Of a stretch of DNA of 64,000 nt, positions 1 through 7,890 are shown piece after piece. Below the pieces are notes generated by a model. That model did not search any database. It was given only the letters and a program-made list of their open reading frames with translations, and was not told where the DNA came from. The position numbers and the translations under genes are program-made. Positions within the stretch are counted from its first letter, which is position 1; each line of letters starts with the position of its first letter. The DNA is taken from contig DAIDEE010000049.1 in NCBI GenBank assembly GCA_027308685.1, positions 25,442-89,441 on the forward strand. Reading direction: 5' to 3'. The stretch comes from Acidocella sp. Lineage in GTDB: Bacteria; Pseudomonadota; Alphaproteobacteria; Acetobacterales; Acetobacteraceae.

Positions 1-2
1 GC

Positions 3-482
3 ACCGAATACGGGCCGGCGGGCGAAGTGCTGCACCTGATCCCGCATCCGCCCAGCCTGCTTCCCAACGTCACCAAACGCGACCTCGAGCAAGCCTGGGA
101 GGCCGCGCGCACGAACGCCCTCACCGCCAACGCGCCCACAGCGGCCCACGGCTTTCGCTTCACCCAGCCAGGCAACGCGCCGCTCGACCTCGCCCTCACC
201 GACCCCGACGCCGCAAACTGGACCGAGGCCATTGACCGTGTGGCCGACCTTGGCACTGCCCACGGCATTTCGGTCTGCCTGCGCGTGCTCGCCTTATTTC
301 AACTCATGGCCAATGCCGCTTGGACCCGCCCCTGGTTCAGCTTCACGCACAGCGGGCTGGAGTTTCATCCCGCCCTTTTGCAGGCTGCGGCCCTCACACC
401 ATTGACGCCGACCGGTGGTTTCGCCGAAACCGCATTGCGGGCACTGCTCCCCAACCCGCACAGCAGCGCCAAACAGGAGTAA
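3..482 (+). CDS. C-terminal part of an unidentified protein (5' end outside window)
   Basis: The reading frame is open from the first bases of the window, so this is the 3' end of a longer gene; a GTG at 27 lies inside the open frame and is probably not the true start. About 160 residues are visible, rich in Ala, Pro and Leu, without a signal peptide, membrane segment or motif I recognise. The stop is followed six bases later by the ATG of a small lipoprotein whose Shine-Dalgarno (GGAG, around 476) lies inside this gene, so the two are probably co-transcribed. I do not recognise the family and assign no function. Confidence 0.55.
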   Translation, partial: TEYGPAGEVLHLIPHPPSLLPNVTKRDLEQAWEAARTNALTANAPTAAHGFRFTQPGNAPLDLALTDPDAANWTEAIDRVADLGTAHGISVCLRVLALFQLMANAAWTRPWFSFTHSGLEFHPALLQAAALTPLTPTGGFAETALRALLPNPHSSAKQE

Positions 483-487
483 CGCTC

Positions 488-832
488 ATGGCTAGCCGGT
501 TCACTTTCAGCCTTTTTTGCGCCACCGTCTTGCTTGGGCTTGGTGGCTGCGAACTCTCTCCCCCGCCCAGTGCCGCCGACCAGGCCAACCTCGCCGCCTG
601 CACCGCCCAGGCCGATGCGACCTACAATGCCCAGAACGTCGATGCCCTATCGCGTACCGACCAGACCGGCGTGCGCTATTCCGCCACCCCCAACCATGTG
701 TTCGACGGCGAACGCCTCGGGCTGATGCACCAACGCGACAGCCAGATCAGCAATTGCGTCGATAACGGCACCGCCAGCACCAGCGCCTTGCCTGGCAAGC
801 CAGCCCCCGCCCCGCAGGTCATTTTGCACTAA
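488..832 (+). CDS. Small putative lipoprotein
   Basis: A 114-residue protein beginning with a basic N-terminus, a hydrophobic stretch and a lipobox ending in LGGC (Cys at about residue 20), so it is predicted to be exported and lipidated. The mature part has two further cysteines and no domain I recognise. The ATG at 488 is chosen over upstream in-frame starts because the lipoprotein signal begins there and a GGAG motif lies about 9 bases upstream; the longer frame would bury the signal inside the protein. It overlaps nothing and precedes a RidA gene by 22 bases, suggesting one short operon. Function unknown. Confidence 0.7.
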   Translation: MASRFTFSLFCATVLLGLGGCELSPPPSAADQANLAACTAQADATYNAQNVDALSRTDQTGVRYSATPNHVFDGERLGLMHQRDSQISNCVDNGTASTSALPGKPAPAPQVILH

Positions 833-854
833 CCACTCAACCCCGGAGTCCCTC

Positions 855-1205
855 ATGAGCCGCATTATCCGCACCGACGCCAACCCGGTGCTCGCCAAAG
901 CCGTCGAATATCACGGCTTCGTCTATACCCAGGGCGTGGTCGCGTCTGACACGTCAAAAGACATCGCTGCACAGACCCAGGACGTGCTGAACCAGCTCGA
1001 CACCCTGCTCGAGACGCATGGCACCGACAAAACGCGCCTGCTGCAGGCGCATATCTGGCTCAAGCACATGGCAGACCGCGAAGCCATGAATAAGGTGTGG
1101 TCCGCTTGGCTCCCCGAAGGCGGCGCTCCGGCCCGCGCCTGCGTTGAAGCCGTTTTGGCAGACCCCGGCTACCTCGTAGAGATTATGATTACGGCCTGTC
1201 GCTAA
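855..1205 (+). CDS. RidA/YjgF family protein (YoaB-like)
   Basis: At 116 residues this has the usual length of the Rid family, trimeric cytosolic proteins; true RidA members hydrolyse reactive enamine/imine intermediates made by PLP enzymes. The C-terminal ARACVEA motif carries the conserved arginine that binds the carboxylate of the substrate in RidA. The MNKVWSAWLP segment resembles the E. coli YoaB subgroup more than RidA itself, so deaminase activity is likely but not certain. A GGAG lies about 8 bases before the ATG. It is the last gene before a 273-base AT-richer gap containing an inverted repeat. Confidence 0.85.
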   Translation: MSRIIRTDANPVLAKAVEYHGFVYTQGVVASDTSKDIAAQTQDVLNQLDTLLETHGTDKTRLLQAHIWLKHMADREAMNKVWSAWLPEGGAPARACVEAVLADPGYLVEIMITACR

Positions 1206-1478
1206 AATAAAATATCAACAACAACCCATTACTATTTGATTTCAGGCATAATTGCCGGATCCGAAACACTACCGGACCGGCAATTATGGCGTTGAATTTA
1301 GCAAAAGTTCACCAATAGGAACTTTTTCTTAACTTCGCTTCCTACAATCATGGAATATGACGAATTTGCGATGCTGTGGCATTTTTGTCGCATTTTCGTA
1401 TTGCACAATACGCATTCCACCCGTAGCCAATTCTCATAGCGGCATTGTGATGGGGCTTCTGGGAATGAGACTTAACAA
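1206..1478. other. Intergenic region with inverted repeat, AT-richer than neighbours
   Basis: This 273-base stretch has no credible gene. It holds a near-perfect inverted repeat at 1248-1287 (arms ATAATTGCCGG and CCGGCAATTAT) shortly after the Rid gene, listed separately as a possible terminator. Further on, TACAAT at 1343-1348 could be a -10 element for the CHAP gene, but I see no convincing -35 element. Confidence 0.5.
1248..1287. terminator. Hairpin after Rid-family gene, possible terminator
   Basis: Arms of 11 bases (1248-1258 and 1277-1287) are perfectly complementary and can extend by three further pairs with a one-base bulge. There is no T-run after it, so intrinsic termination is uncertain; it could instead be a protein-binding palindrome upstream of the CHAP gene. 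Confidence 0.4.
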
Positions 1479-2285
1479 ATGATGGGCAACACAGGTTACG
1501 CCCGTGCGTTCGCTCAGCAGATCAAGCTTGGTCTCTTCGGAATCACCCTTTTTGCTATTTCCGGCCTGTTCACCCAACCGGCGCACGCCAACGTCAAAAC
1601 CACCTCACATAGCCACGTCATCGCGCACCACGTCGTCGCCCGCAAAAAATTCACCCCTGCGAATCACCTGGCCAGCGTCAAATCCCGCCCCGCAGCCCAT
1701 GTAGCCACGCATGTTGCCAGCGCCGCCCGTCGCGTACCGCTGCACGTGGCCGTCGGGTCTCATGCACGCCATTATCACCTGGCCAGCGCCAAATATCGGC
1801 ACTCGATGCTGCAATGCGTTCCCTACGCCCGTGAGGTCTCGCATATCGAACTCACCGGCAATGCGTTCCTTTGGTGGGCCGAGGCCTCGGGGCGCTACGC
1901 CCGCGGGAATACCCCCGCTGAAGGTGCCGTACTGAACTTCCGCCCCACCCGCCACATGCCGCTCGGTCACGTCGCCGTCGTCACCGCCATCATCGATAGC
2001 CGTACCATCCTCGCTACTCAGGCGAACTGGATACCCGGCACCATCACCAACGACGTCACCATGCAAGACGTCTCACCCAACAACGACTGGTCAATGGTCC
2101 AGGTCGAACTCGGCGACACCGCCTCGATGGGCGCCTCCTACCCGACCTATGGCTTCATTTACAATCAACCGGCTACCAACATCACCGTCGCTGACGGTGG
2201 AACAAGGGCGCCCGCCAGCGAAGTGGCCGAAGCGCCCAAACCAACCTTGGTATCTTCCGAAGCTCCCGACCGGAATCTTCAGTAA
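1479..2285 (+). CDS. Secreted CHAP-domain amidase/peptidase with His-rich linker
   Basis: A 268-residue protein with a signal peptide (hydrophobic core about residues 17-31, cleavage likely after AHA near 38). Residues 38-105 form a low-complexity linker very rich in His, Ala, Val and basic residues, with HLASVK/HLASAK repeats. The C-terminal half is a CHAP domain: the catalytic Cys lies in QCVPYAR (about residue 112), followed by GNAFLWW and the catalytic His in GHVAVV (about 163). CHAP enzymes cleave peptidoglycan amide bonds, so a role in wall turnover or cell separation is likely. It stands alone, with a hairpin and T-run 75-100 bases downstream. A second ATG follows the first directly; either could be used. 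Confidence 0.82.
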   Translation: MMGNTGYARAFAQQIKLGLFGITLFAISGLFTQPAHANVKTTSHSHVIAHHVVARKKFTPANHLASVKSRPAAHVATHVASAARRVPLHVAVGSHARHYHLASAKYRHSMLQCVPYAREVSHIELTGNAFLWWAEASGRYARGNTPAEGAVLNFRPTRHMPLGHVAVVTAIIDSRTILATQANWIPGTITNDVTMQDVSPNNDWSMVQVELGDTASMGASYPTYGFIYNQPATNITVADGGTRAPASEVAEAPKPTLVSSEAPDRNLQ

Positions 2286-2359
2286 CGGCACCTGCCTGGC
2301 TGGGCAAAAAACCTCACCCCTTATTGAGTTACCGCCCAGCCTGCGGTAGAGGCTGCTTG

Positions 2360-2386
2360 GTCGGCACCCCTGGAGGCCGACTTTTT
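2360..2386 (+). terminator. Hairpin with T-run between CHAP gene and rplY
   Basis: GTCGGC (2360-2365) pairs with GCCGAC (2376-2381) and is followed by five T (2382-2386). It has the form of a short intrinsic terminator for the CHAP gene, but it ends only 21 bases before the rplY start, so it may instead lie in the rplY leader. Confidence 0.55.
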
Positions 2387-2407
2387 GTGTTTTTATAGGA
2401 GCGGCTA

Positions 2408-3127
2408 ATGGCCAGTTTTGAAACAATTGAGGCCTCGACCCGCACGCGTGCCGGCAAGGGGGTGGCGCGTGCAACGAGGCGTGAGGGCTTAGTGCCCGGC
2501 GTAATTTATGGGGCAAAGCAGGAACCTACCCTGATCGCCGTGGACCCGCGGATCATCATGCGTGAGTTAAAGCGCGGCGGCTGGAGGTCGCGCTTGTTCG
2601 AGATCAAGCTGGGTGACGACAGCACCCGCGCCCTGATGCGCGACGTGCAGTTCCACCCGGTGACGGACAAACCCGAGCATATTGATTTCCAGCGTCTTGC
2701 GGCTGGCGAGCGCATTCGCGTTTCGGTTCAAGTGATATTCCTGAACGAAACCACCTGCCCTGGCATCAAGCGCGGCGGCGTTCTGAACGTGGTTCGTCAC
2801 ACCGTTGAAGTGGCGTGCGACCCGGATAGCATCCCAGAGAAGTTTGAGGCCGACCTCGGCGCGTTGGACATCAACGACAACGTGCGTTGGTCGAACCTGA
2901 TCGGCGTGGGCGATGCCCGTGCCACCATCATCGACCGCGACTTCGTAATCGCCACGGTCGCCCCGCCAACCGTCTCGGCTGAGGCCTTGGCTGAAGATGC
3001 AGCCGCAGCGGCAGCAGCTCCGGCGGCGGCAAAGGGCAAGGCTCCAGCCAAGGGCGCACCTGCCAAGGGTGCCGCTCCAGCAAAGGCTGCGGCACCGGCT
3101 GCCAAGCCGGCTGCCAAAAAGAAATAA
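2408..3127 (+). CDS. rplY: 50S ribosomal protein L25 (Ctc/TL5 form)
   Basis: This binds 5S rRNA in the large ribosomal subunit. At 239 residues it is the two-domain Ctc/TL5 form: an N-terminal 5S-binding domain (opening motif with [22 protein letters not shown]) and a C-terminal beta domain, followed from about residue 195 by an Ala/Lys/Pro-rich tail of about 45 residues that is probably disordered and basic. AGGAG about 8 bases before ATG supports the start. It is followed after 24 bases by pth and then ychF, a widespread translation-related arrangement. Confidence 0.95.
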   Translation: MASFETIEASTRTRAGKGVARATRREGLVPGVIYGAKQEPTLIAVDPRIIMRELKRGGWRSRLFEIKLGDDSTRALMRDVQFHPVTDKPEHIDFQRLAAGERIRVSVQVIFLNETTCPGIKRGGVLNVVRHTVEVACDPDSIPEKFEADLGALDINDNVRWSNLIGVGDARATIIDRDFVIATVAPPTVSAEALAEDAAAAAAAPAAAKGKAPAKGAPAKGAAPAKAAAPAAKPAAKKK

Positions 3128-3151
3128 CGCCGAAAGGCCGCTGTCGCGCTC

Positions 3152-3724
3152 ATGTTACTATGGGTTGGACTTGGCAACCCGGAGCCAGGCATGGCGCGGC
3201 AGCGGCACAATATCGGCTTTATGGCTATCGATACGATCGCCATCCGCCATGGGTTCACCCCATGGCGGCAGCGTTTCAAGGGTTTGAGTTGTGAAGGTAC
3301 GGTGGCTGGGCAAAAAATCATTGCCCTGAAACCGCTGACCTACATGAACCTCTCCGGCGAATCGGTGCAGGCCGCCGTGGCGTTTTTCAAAATTCCAACA
3401 CTCGATATCACGGTGTTTCACGATGACCTCGACCTTGCCCCCGGCAGGGTGAAGGTCAAAAAAGCTGGCGGTGCGGCTGGCCATAATGGCCTGCGCAGCA
3501 TGGACCAGATGCTGGGCACCCAGGATTACTGGCGGGTGCGGCTCGGCATTGGGCACCCTGGCGATAAAAACCGTGTCACCGGCTATGTGCTGAGCGACTT
3601 CGGCAAGGCTGATATGGACTGGCTGTTGCCGTGCCTCGATGCCGTGGCCGATCACGCGGACCTGCTGGTGACCGGCAAACCAGACGAATTTATGACCCGC
3701 ACCGCAAGGGCCGGAGAAGGATAA
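3152..3724 (+). CDS. pth: Peptidyl-tRNA hydrolase
   Basis: Releases tRNA from peptidyl-tRNA that has dropped off the ribosome. The 190-residue length is typical. Visible motifs are GLGNP near the N-terminus, the catalytic His in RHNIG (His19), YMNLSGES with its conserved Asn, and HDDLDL followed by [12 protein letters not shown], which supply the catalytic Asp and the second Asn. It lies between rplY and ychF with short gaps and is very likely co-transcribed with them. Confidence 0.96.
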   Translation: MLLWVGLGNPEPGMARQRHNIGFMAIDTIAIRHGFTPWRQRFKGLSCEGTVAGQKIIALKPLTYMNLSGESVQAAVAFFKIPTLDITVFHDDLDLAPGRVKVKKAGGAAGHNGLRSMDQMLGTQDYWRVRLGIGHPGDKNRVTGYVLSDFGKADMDWLLPCLDAVADHADLLVTGKPDEFMTRTARAGEG

Positions 3725-3728
3725 CATT

Positions 3729-4823
3729 ATGGGTTTCAATTGCGGTATCGTCGGCTTGCCAAATGTCGGCAAATCCACCTTGTTCAATGCGCTCACGGCA
3801 ACAGTGGCAGCGCAGGCCGCCAACTATCCGTTCTGCACCATCGAGCCCAACGTCGGGCGGGTGGCAGTGCCGGATAAACGCATGGATCAACTCGCCATCA
3901 TCGGCAAATCCATCAAAGTGGTTCCCACCAGTTTGGAATTCGTCGACATCGCTGGGCTGGTGCGCGGCGCCTCCAAGGGCGAAGGCCTCGGCAACCAGTT
4001 CCTCGCCAACATCCGCGAGGTCGATGCCATCGTGCATGTGCTGCGCTGTTTCGAGGATGACGATGTCACCCATGTCGAAGGCAGCATCGACCCGATCCGC
4101 GACGCCGAGACGGTGGAAACCGAATTGATGCTGGCGGACCTTGAAAGCCTGCAAAAGCGTCTGCCGCAATTACAAAAAAAAGCCAAAGGCAACGACAAAA
4201 ACGCCGCCGCCGAAGTGGCATTGATGGAACCCATCCTCGCCGCCCTGGAAGCAGGCAAAGCCGCCCGCACGGCCGTCGCCAAAGGTGACGAGGAAGCCGT
4301 CAAACGCCTCAACCTGCTCACCGCCAAGCCGGTTTTGTATGTGTGCAATGTCGAAGAATCCAGTGCCGCCCATGGCAATTCGCAAAGTGCGCGGGTTGCT
4401 GTGATGGCCAAAGCACAAGGTGCCGGGCACGTCATCGTCTCCGCCGCCATCGAGGCTGAAGTGAGCCAGTTGCCGGAAGAAGACCGCGCCTCCTTCCTCG
4501 CCGACCTCGGCCTCGAAGACAGCGGCCTGGACCGCGTGATTCGCGCCGGTTACGACCTGCTGGGGTTAATCACCTATTTCACCGTCGGCCCCAAAGAAAC
4601 CCGCGCCTGGACCATCATCAAAGGCACCAAAGCCCCCGGTGCGGCCGGCGTCATCCACGGCGACTTCGAACGCGGCTTCATCGCGTGTGAAACCACCGCC
4701 TATGAAGACTACATCGCCTACAAAGGCGAAGCCGGCGCCCGCGAAGCCGGCAAGCTGCGCATCGAAGGCCGCGACTATGTTGTAAAAGACGGCGACGTTT
4801 TGCTCTTCCGCTTCAACGTCTGA
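3729..4823 (+). CDS. ychF: Ribosome-binding ATPase YchF (Obg/OLA1 family)
   Basis: A P-loop NTPase that prefers ATP to GTP and binds ribosomes. The 364-residue protein shows the Walker A motif GLPNVGKST at residues 9-17, switch II in DIAGLVRGASKGEGLGNQF and the family's unusual NxxE motif (NVEE) replacing the NKxD of true GTPases. The C-terminal TGS domain is present (ARTWTIIKGT-type region to the C-terminal LLFRFNV). The start follows the pth stop by 4 bases with AAGGA upstream, so translation is probably coupled. Confidence 0.96.
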   Translation: MGFNCGIVGLPNVGKSTLFNALTATVAAQAANYPFCTIEPNVGRVAVPDKRMDQLAIIGKSIKVVPTSLEFVDIAGLVRGASKGEGLGNQFLANIREVDAIVHVLRCFEDDDVTHVEGSIDPIRDAETVETELMLADLESLQKRLPQLQKKAKGNDKNAAAEVALMEPILAALEAGKAARTAVAKGDEEAVKRLNLLTAKPVLYVCNVEESSAAHGNSQSARVAVMAKAQGAGHVIVSAAIEAEVSQLPEEDRASFLADLGLEDSGLDRVIRAGYDLLGLITYFTVGPKETRAWTIIKGTKAPGAAGVIHGDFERGFIACETTAYEDYIAYKGEAGAREAGKLRIEGRDYVVKDGDVLLFRFNV

Positions 4824-4840
4824 TCTGTAAGGTAGGGGGT

Positions 4841-5644
4841 ATGAAAATTGCCCTCGCCCAAACCCCTGGCCTCGTCAACAATATCTCCGGCGCGTTTGCA
4901 CTGATGGACACCAAAGCCGCCGAGGCCAAAGCCGGTGGCGCTGCTATTCTGCTCCTGCCGGAAATGTACCTCTCCGGCTACAATATCGGCCCGCAAGCCG
5001 CCCTCGCCCAAGCCATCACCATCGAGGCACTGGCTCCCGCGCAGGAAATCGCAAAAACCCATGGCATTGCGCTGGTGTTCGGCTACCCGGAACGCGTCGG
5101 CGACAAAGTTGCCAACAGCGCGGTGCTGATCGGCCCCGACGGCACCATCCTGCTCAACTACCGAAAATCACACTTATTCGGCGACCTCGACCGGGCCATG
5201 TTCAAAGCCATCGGCACTGAATTTCCCATCGCCGAATTGCACGGCTACAAAATCGGCCTGCTGATATGCTACGATATCGAATTCCCCGAACCCGCCCGCC
5301 GCATCGCGCTCGCGGGCGCTGACATATTGCTCATCCCCACCGCCCAAATGGAACCCTACGAGCAGGTCGCCAAACACGTCATTCCGGCGCGCGCTTATGA
5401 AAACCAGCTCTACGTCGCCTATGCTAACCACTCCGGTAACGACGACGGCCTCAGCTACATCGGCCTTTCCAGCATCTGCAGCCCCAACGGCGATATCATC
5501 GCCGCCGCCGGTAAATCCGAAACCATGCTATACGCCACCTGCGACAAATCCCACCAAGCCGCCGTACGGAAAGCCGACCCACTGCTCGCCGACCGCCGCC
5601 CCAGTCTTTACGGCTCGCTCAGTCGCTCGAGCCTGATCGTTTGA
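4841..5644 (+). CDS. Carbon-nitrogen hydrolase (nitrilase superfamily)
   Basis: A 267-residue cytosolic amidase-type enzyme with the full catalytic triad: Glu41 in LLPEMYLSGY, Lys109 in NYRKSHLF and Cys143 in LLICYDIEFPE. The family hydrolyses amides such as omega-amides or aminovaleramide. The LICYDIEFPE context resembles the aliphatic amidase/5-aminopentanamidase branch, but the substrate cannot be named from sequence. It ends the rplY-pth-ychF run after 17 bases and is closed by a strong hairpin at 5701-5748. Confidence 0.88.
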   Translation: MKIALAQTPGLVNNISGAFALMDTKAAEAKAGGAAILLLPEMYLSGYNIGPQAALAQAITIEALAPAQEIAKTHGIALVFGYPERVGDKVANSAVLIGPDGTILLNYRKSHLFGDLDRAMFKAIGTEFPIAELHGYKIGLLICYDIEFPEPARRIALAGADILLIPTAQMEPYEQVAKHVIPARAYENQLYVAYANHSGNDDGLSYIGLSSICSPNGDIIAAAGKSETMLYATCDKSHQAAVRKADPLLADRRPSLYGSLSRSSLIV

Positions 5645-5700
5645 GGTTGACGTGCACTGCGCGGCGACCGAAAGCGTGAATCAGCCTCGCATCAAATACT

Positions 5701-5748
5701 TAGAGCGCGTTCGGCTTGGCGCGATTGCGTCAAGCTGAACGCGCTCTA
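5701..5748. terminator. Strong bidirectional hairpin between convergent genes
   Basis: The two halves pair over 22 base pairs (5701-5722 with 5727-5748), including two G-T pairs, around a GATT tetraloop. It ends one base before the folE stop codon (read on the minus strand) and 56 bases after the nitrilase gene, so it can terminate or protect both transcripts. The outer sequence (AGAGCGCGTTC / GAACGCGCTCT) is of a kind I recall as dispersed in alphaproteobacterial genomes. Confidence 0.8.
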
Positions 5749-5749
5749 A

Positions 5750-6388
5750 TCACGCTTCGACTGAACTGCAAACCCGTTGCGAAACGATCGAGAGAAACTC
5801 CTTACGGGTGCTTGGGTCATCGCGGAACGCGCCGAGCATCCGGCTGGTGATCATGCTGGCACCTGGCTTATGCACCCCACGGGTGGACATGCATTGATGG
5901 TTCGCCTCAATCATCACCGCCACGCCGCGGGGCTGCAGAACGTCGTTGATGGTGTTGGCAATCTGGGCGGTCAGCTTCTCCTGGATCTGAAAGCGATGTG
6001 CATAGGCATCCACAACCCGCGCCAGTTTGCTGATCCCCACCACCCGCGTGTTGGGTAAATATGCCACATGGGCGCGCCCGATAATCGGCACCATATGGTG
6101 CTCGCAATGGCTTTCCACGCGAATATCGCGCAGCACCACCATTTCATCGTAACCCTCAATTTCCTCAAAGGTGCGGGCTAAAACAGCCACCGGGTCTTCG
6201 CCGTAGCCTTTGAAGAACTCCTCATAGGAGCGCACCACGCGCGCCGGCGTATCCAGCAAACCTTCGCGTTCGGGGTCCTCACCCGCCCAGCGCAGCATGG
6301 TGCGCACGGCCGCCTCGGCCTCGGCCCGGGTGGGCTTTGTGGCAGCGTCATTTTTAACGAGTTTCGCGGCAGGCGTATGGATATTCAC
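5750..6388 (-). CDS. folE: GTP cyclohydrolase I
   Basis: Converts GTP to 7,8-dihydroneopterin triphosphate, the first step of folate and pterin synthesis. The 212-residue protein carries the zinc-binding motif [10 protein letters not shown] (Cys95, His97/98) and the second signature with HQCMSTRGV, whose Cys completes the site, so it is the zinc-dependent FolE rather than FolE2. It runs on the minus strand, alone, and converges on the nitrilase gene at the hairpin. An SDR of pteridine-reductase type occurs far away in this window (51663-52403). Confidence 0.96.
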   Translation of the reverse strand: MNIHTPAAKLVKNDAATKPTRAEAEAAVRTMLRWAGEDPEREGLLDTPARVVRSYEEFFKGYGEDPVAVLARTFEEIEGYDEMVVLRDIRVESHCEHHMVPIIGRAHVAYLPNTRVVGISKLARVVDAYAHRFQIQEKLTAQIANTINDVLQPRGVAVMIEANHQCMSTRGVHKPGASMITSRMLGAFRDDPSTRKEFLSIVSQRVCSSVEA

Positions 6389-6493
6389 TGTGTTCGTCTC
6401 CGTGTGTGGCAGTCTTGCCTATTTCGGGTCGGTCTAACCTTGAGTCCGATATGGGCGGGTCCGGCAATGCCGCAACCCATCCTGTTACTGACT

Positions 6494-7354
6494 TTATATA
6501 AAGAATTCCCTAATCGCAGCCGCCGCTGCCAGCGGTTTCTCCTGGTGCGGAAAATGCCCAACCCCGGCAAACACCTCAGCTTGCAGGTCACTGAAAAACG
6601 CGCCCAACTGGTCCATCCATGCCACCGGAAACACCGCATCGCGCTCTGGCCATAAAATCCGGGTAGGAATCGTGATCGGCGTGGTGGGCGGGGCCACGGC
6701 GCGGGCAGTGGAAATATACCAGTTAAAGCCGCCCTGCAGGTTGCCCGGCGCCATCATGTTATCCACGAACACGCTAAAATTATCATCAAACGCCTGCTTG
6801 TTCTGGCTGCCGCCTACCAGCACATAGCGCAGGTAAATCTCCAGGGTTTCGCGCGAATGTCCCACCAATTCCATCGCCAGCCGGGTCTGATGAAACCACA
6901 TATACCATGAGTTTTTCAGCTGCCCGTCCTCGATCCAGCGCCGCCCGATGCCCGGATACGGACAATCAAACGCCAGAAATTTGCTGACGCGCCCCGGAAA
7001 ATTCCTGATCAGCGTTTGCCCGATCAGCGCCCCGATGTCATGCGCCACCAGCCCCACGCCCGGCTGCCCAGCACCCGACAACCCCAGCACATCCAGCAAC
7101 GCCGCCAAATCCTCGGCATGTTGCTCGGCCGTCATTGCCTTGGAATAGCCCGCAGGAATTTTATCGCTACCGCCAAAACCGCGCAAATCCGGCGCAATCA
7201 GGCGGAATTGATCAGCCAGCAGCGGCATCACTTTCGCCCAGGTGAACCAGAACTCCGGCCAGCCGTGCAGCAATAATAACGGCGGCCCCGCACCCAGCTC
7301 GGCCACCTGGATGTTAATTCCCTTCACCGGGACCAGCCTTGTGGCGATCTGCAT
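6494..7354 (-). CDS. Alpha/beta hydrolase, epoxide hydrolase-like
   Basis: A 286-residue alpha/beta-hydrolase fold enzyme. Motifs include the oxyanion HGWPEFWFTW region, DLRGFGGSD, the nucleophile elbow AHDIGA with Asp106 as nucleophile, and the C-terminal catalytic His in GHFPHQEKP. An Asp nucleophile places it with epoxide hydrolases and haloalkane/haloacetate dehalogenases rather than esterases; the substrate is unknown. Its ATG overlaps the apaG stop by one base (TGATG), so the two genes are translationally coupled on the minus strand. Confidence 0.85.
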   Translation of the reverse strand: MQIATRLVPVKGINIQVAELGAGPPLLLLHGWPEFWFTWAKVMPLLADQFRLIAPDLRGFGGSDKIPAGYSKAMTAEQHAEDLAALLDVLGLSGAGQPGVGLVAHDIGALIGQTLIRNFPGRVSKFLAFDCPYPGIGRRWIEDGQLKNSWYMWFHQTRLAMELVGHSRETLEIYLRYVLVGGSQNKQAFDDNFSVFVDNMMAPGNLQGGFNWYISTARAVAPPTTPITIPTRILWPERDAVFPVAWMDQLGAFFSDLQAEVFAGVGHFPHQEKPLAAAAAIREFFI

Positions 7355-7791
7355 CAGTGCAACCTGGTATTCTGATAGGGGCTATCCAGGCTGAACGTTG
7401 GAATCGCAATATCAAATGCCTCGCCACTCTCGGTGCGGACCATGTGGTACTGGCCGGTCATGAACCCCGATGACGTCGGCAACGGCGTGCCGGAGGTATA
7501 TTCAAAACTCTCGCCCGCCCCCAGCACCGGTTGCTCACCCACCACACCGTCGCCATGCACATGGTTTATCCGCCCGTGCGCGTCGGTGATCTTCCAGGTG
7601 CGCTTGAGCAGTTGCACCCGCTCATCACTCTGGTTTTTAATCGTGACCCGGTACGCCCACACATAATGGCCCGCTTCCGGTTTCGACTGGTCTTCCAGAT
7701 AAAACACCTGTACCGCCACTTTAATCCCCGCTGTAGTGGCAAAAAACGCATTCTCCAAATTTTTACTGCTTTCCTGGCGTAAAAAAAACAT
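7354..7791 (-). CDS. apaG: ApaG domain protein
   Basis: The 145-residue protein matches ApaG, a small fibronectin-like beta-sandwich domain linked genetically to Co2+/Mg2+ resistance and Ap4A metabolism. Recognisable are VQVFYLEDQS, the YRVTIKNQSDERVQLLKRTW strand region, the GxGVVGEQPVL segment and the F..SG.PL....G.M.G.Y pattern. About 15 residues of N-terminal extension exceed the E. coli protein; no later ATG exists near the domain start. It is divergent from the TPR gene and coupled to the downstream hydrolase. Confidence 0.92.
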   Translation of the reverse strand: MFFLRQESSKNLENAFFATTAGIKVAVQVFYLEDQSKPEAGHYVWAYRVTIKNQSDERVQLLKRTWKITDAHGRINHVHGDGVVGEQPVLGAGESFEYTSGTPLPTSSGFMTGQYHMVRTESGEAFDIAIPTFSLDSPYQNTRLH

Positions 7792-7890
7792 TCCAATGCA
7801 ACGCTAACTTACCCACAGCTTGCCGACAAGTAATTCTCAACCCACCTGAGGCTACTTGGGGCCGGCCATGATGGCTGCTACAGGAAAACC

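Noticed and set aside
3000..3127. Frameshift or misassembly at the end of rplY
   Set aside because: The Ala/Lys/Pro-rich tail is long but in frame, and such tails are usual in alphaproteobacterial L25 proteins.
3158..3823. Minus-strand open frame of 221 codons across pth and ychF
   Set aside because: It is antisense to two well-identified genes and shows no family similarity.
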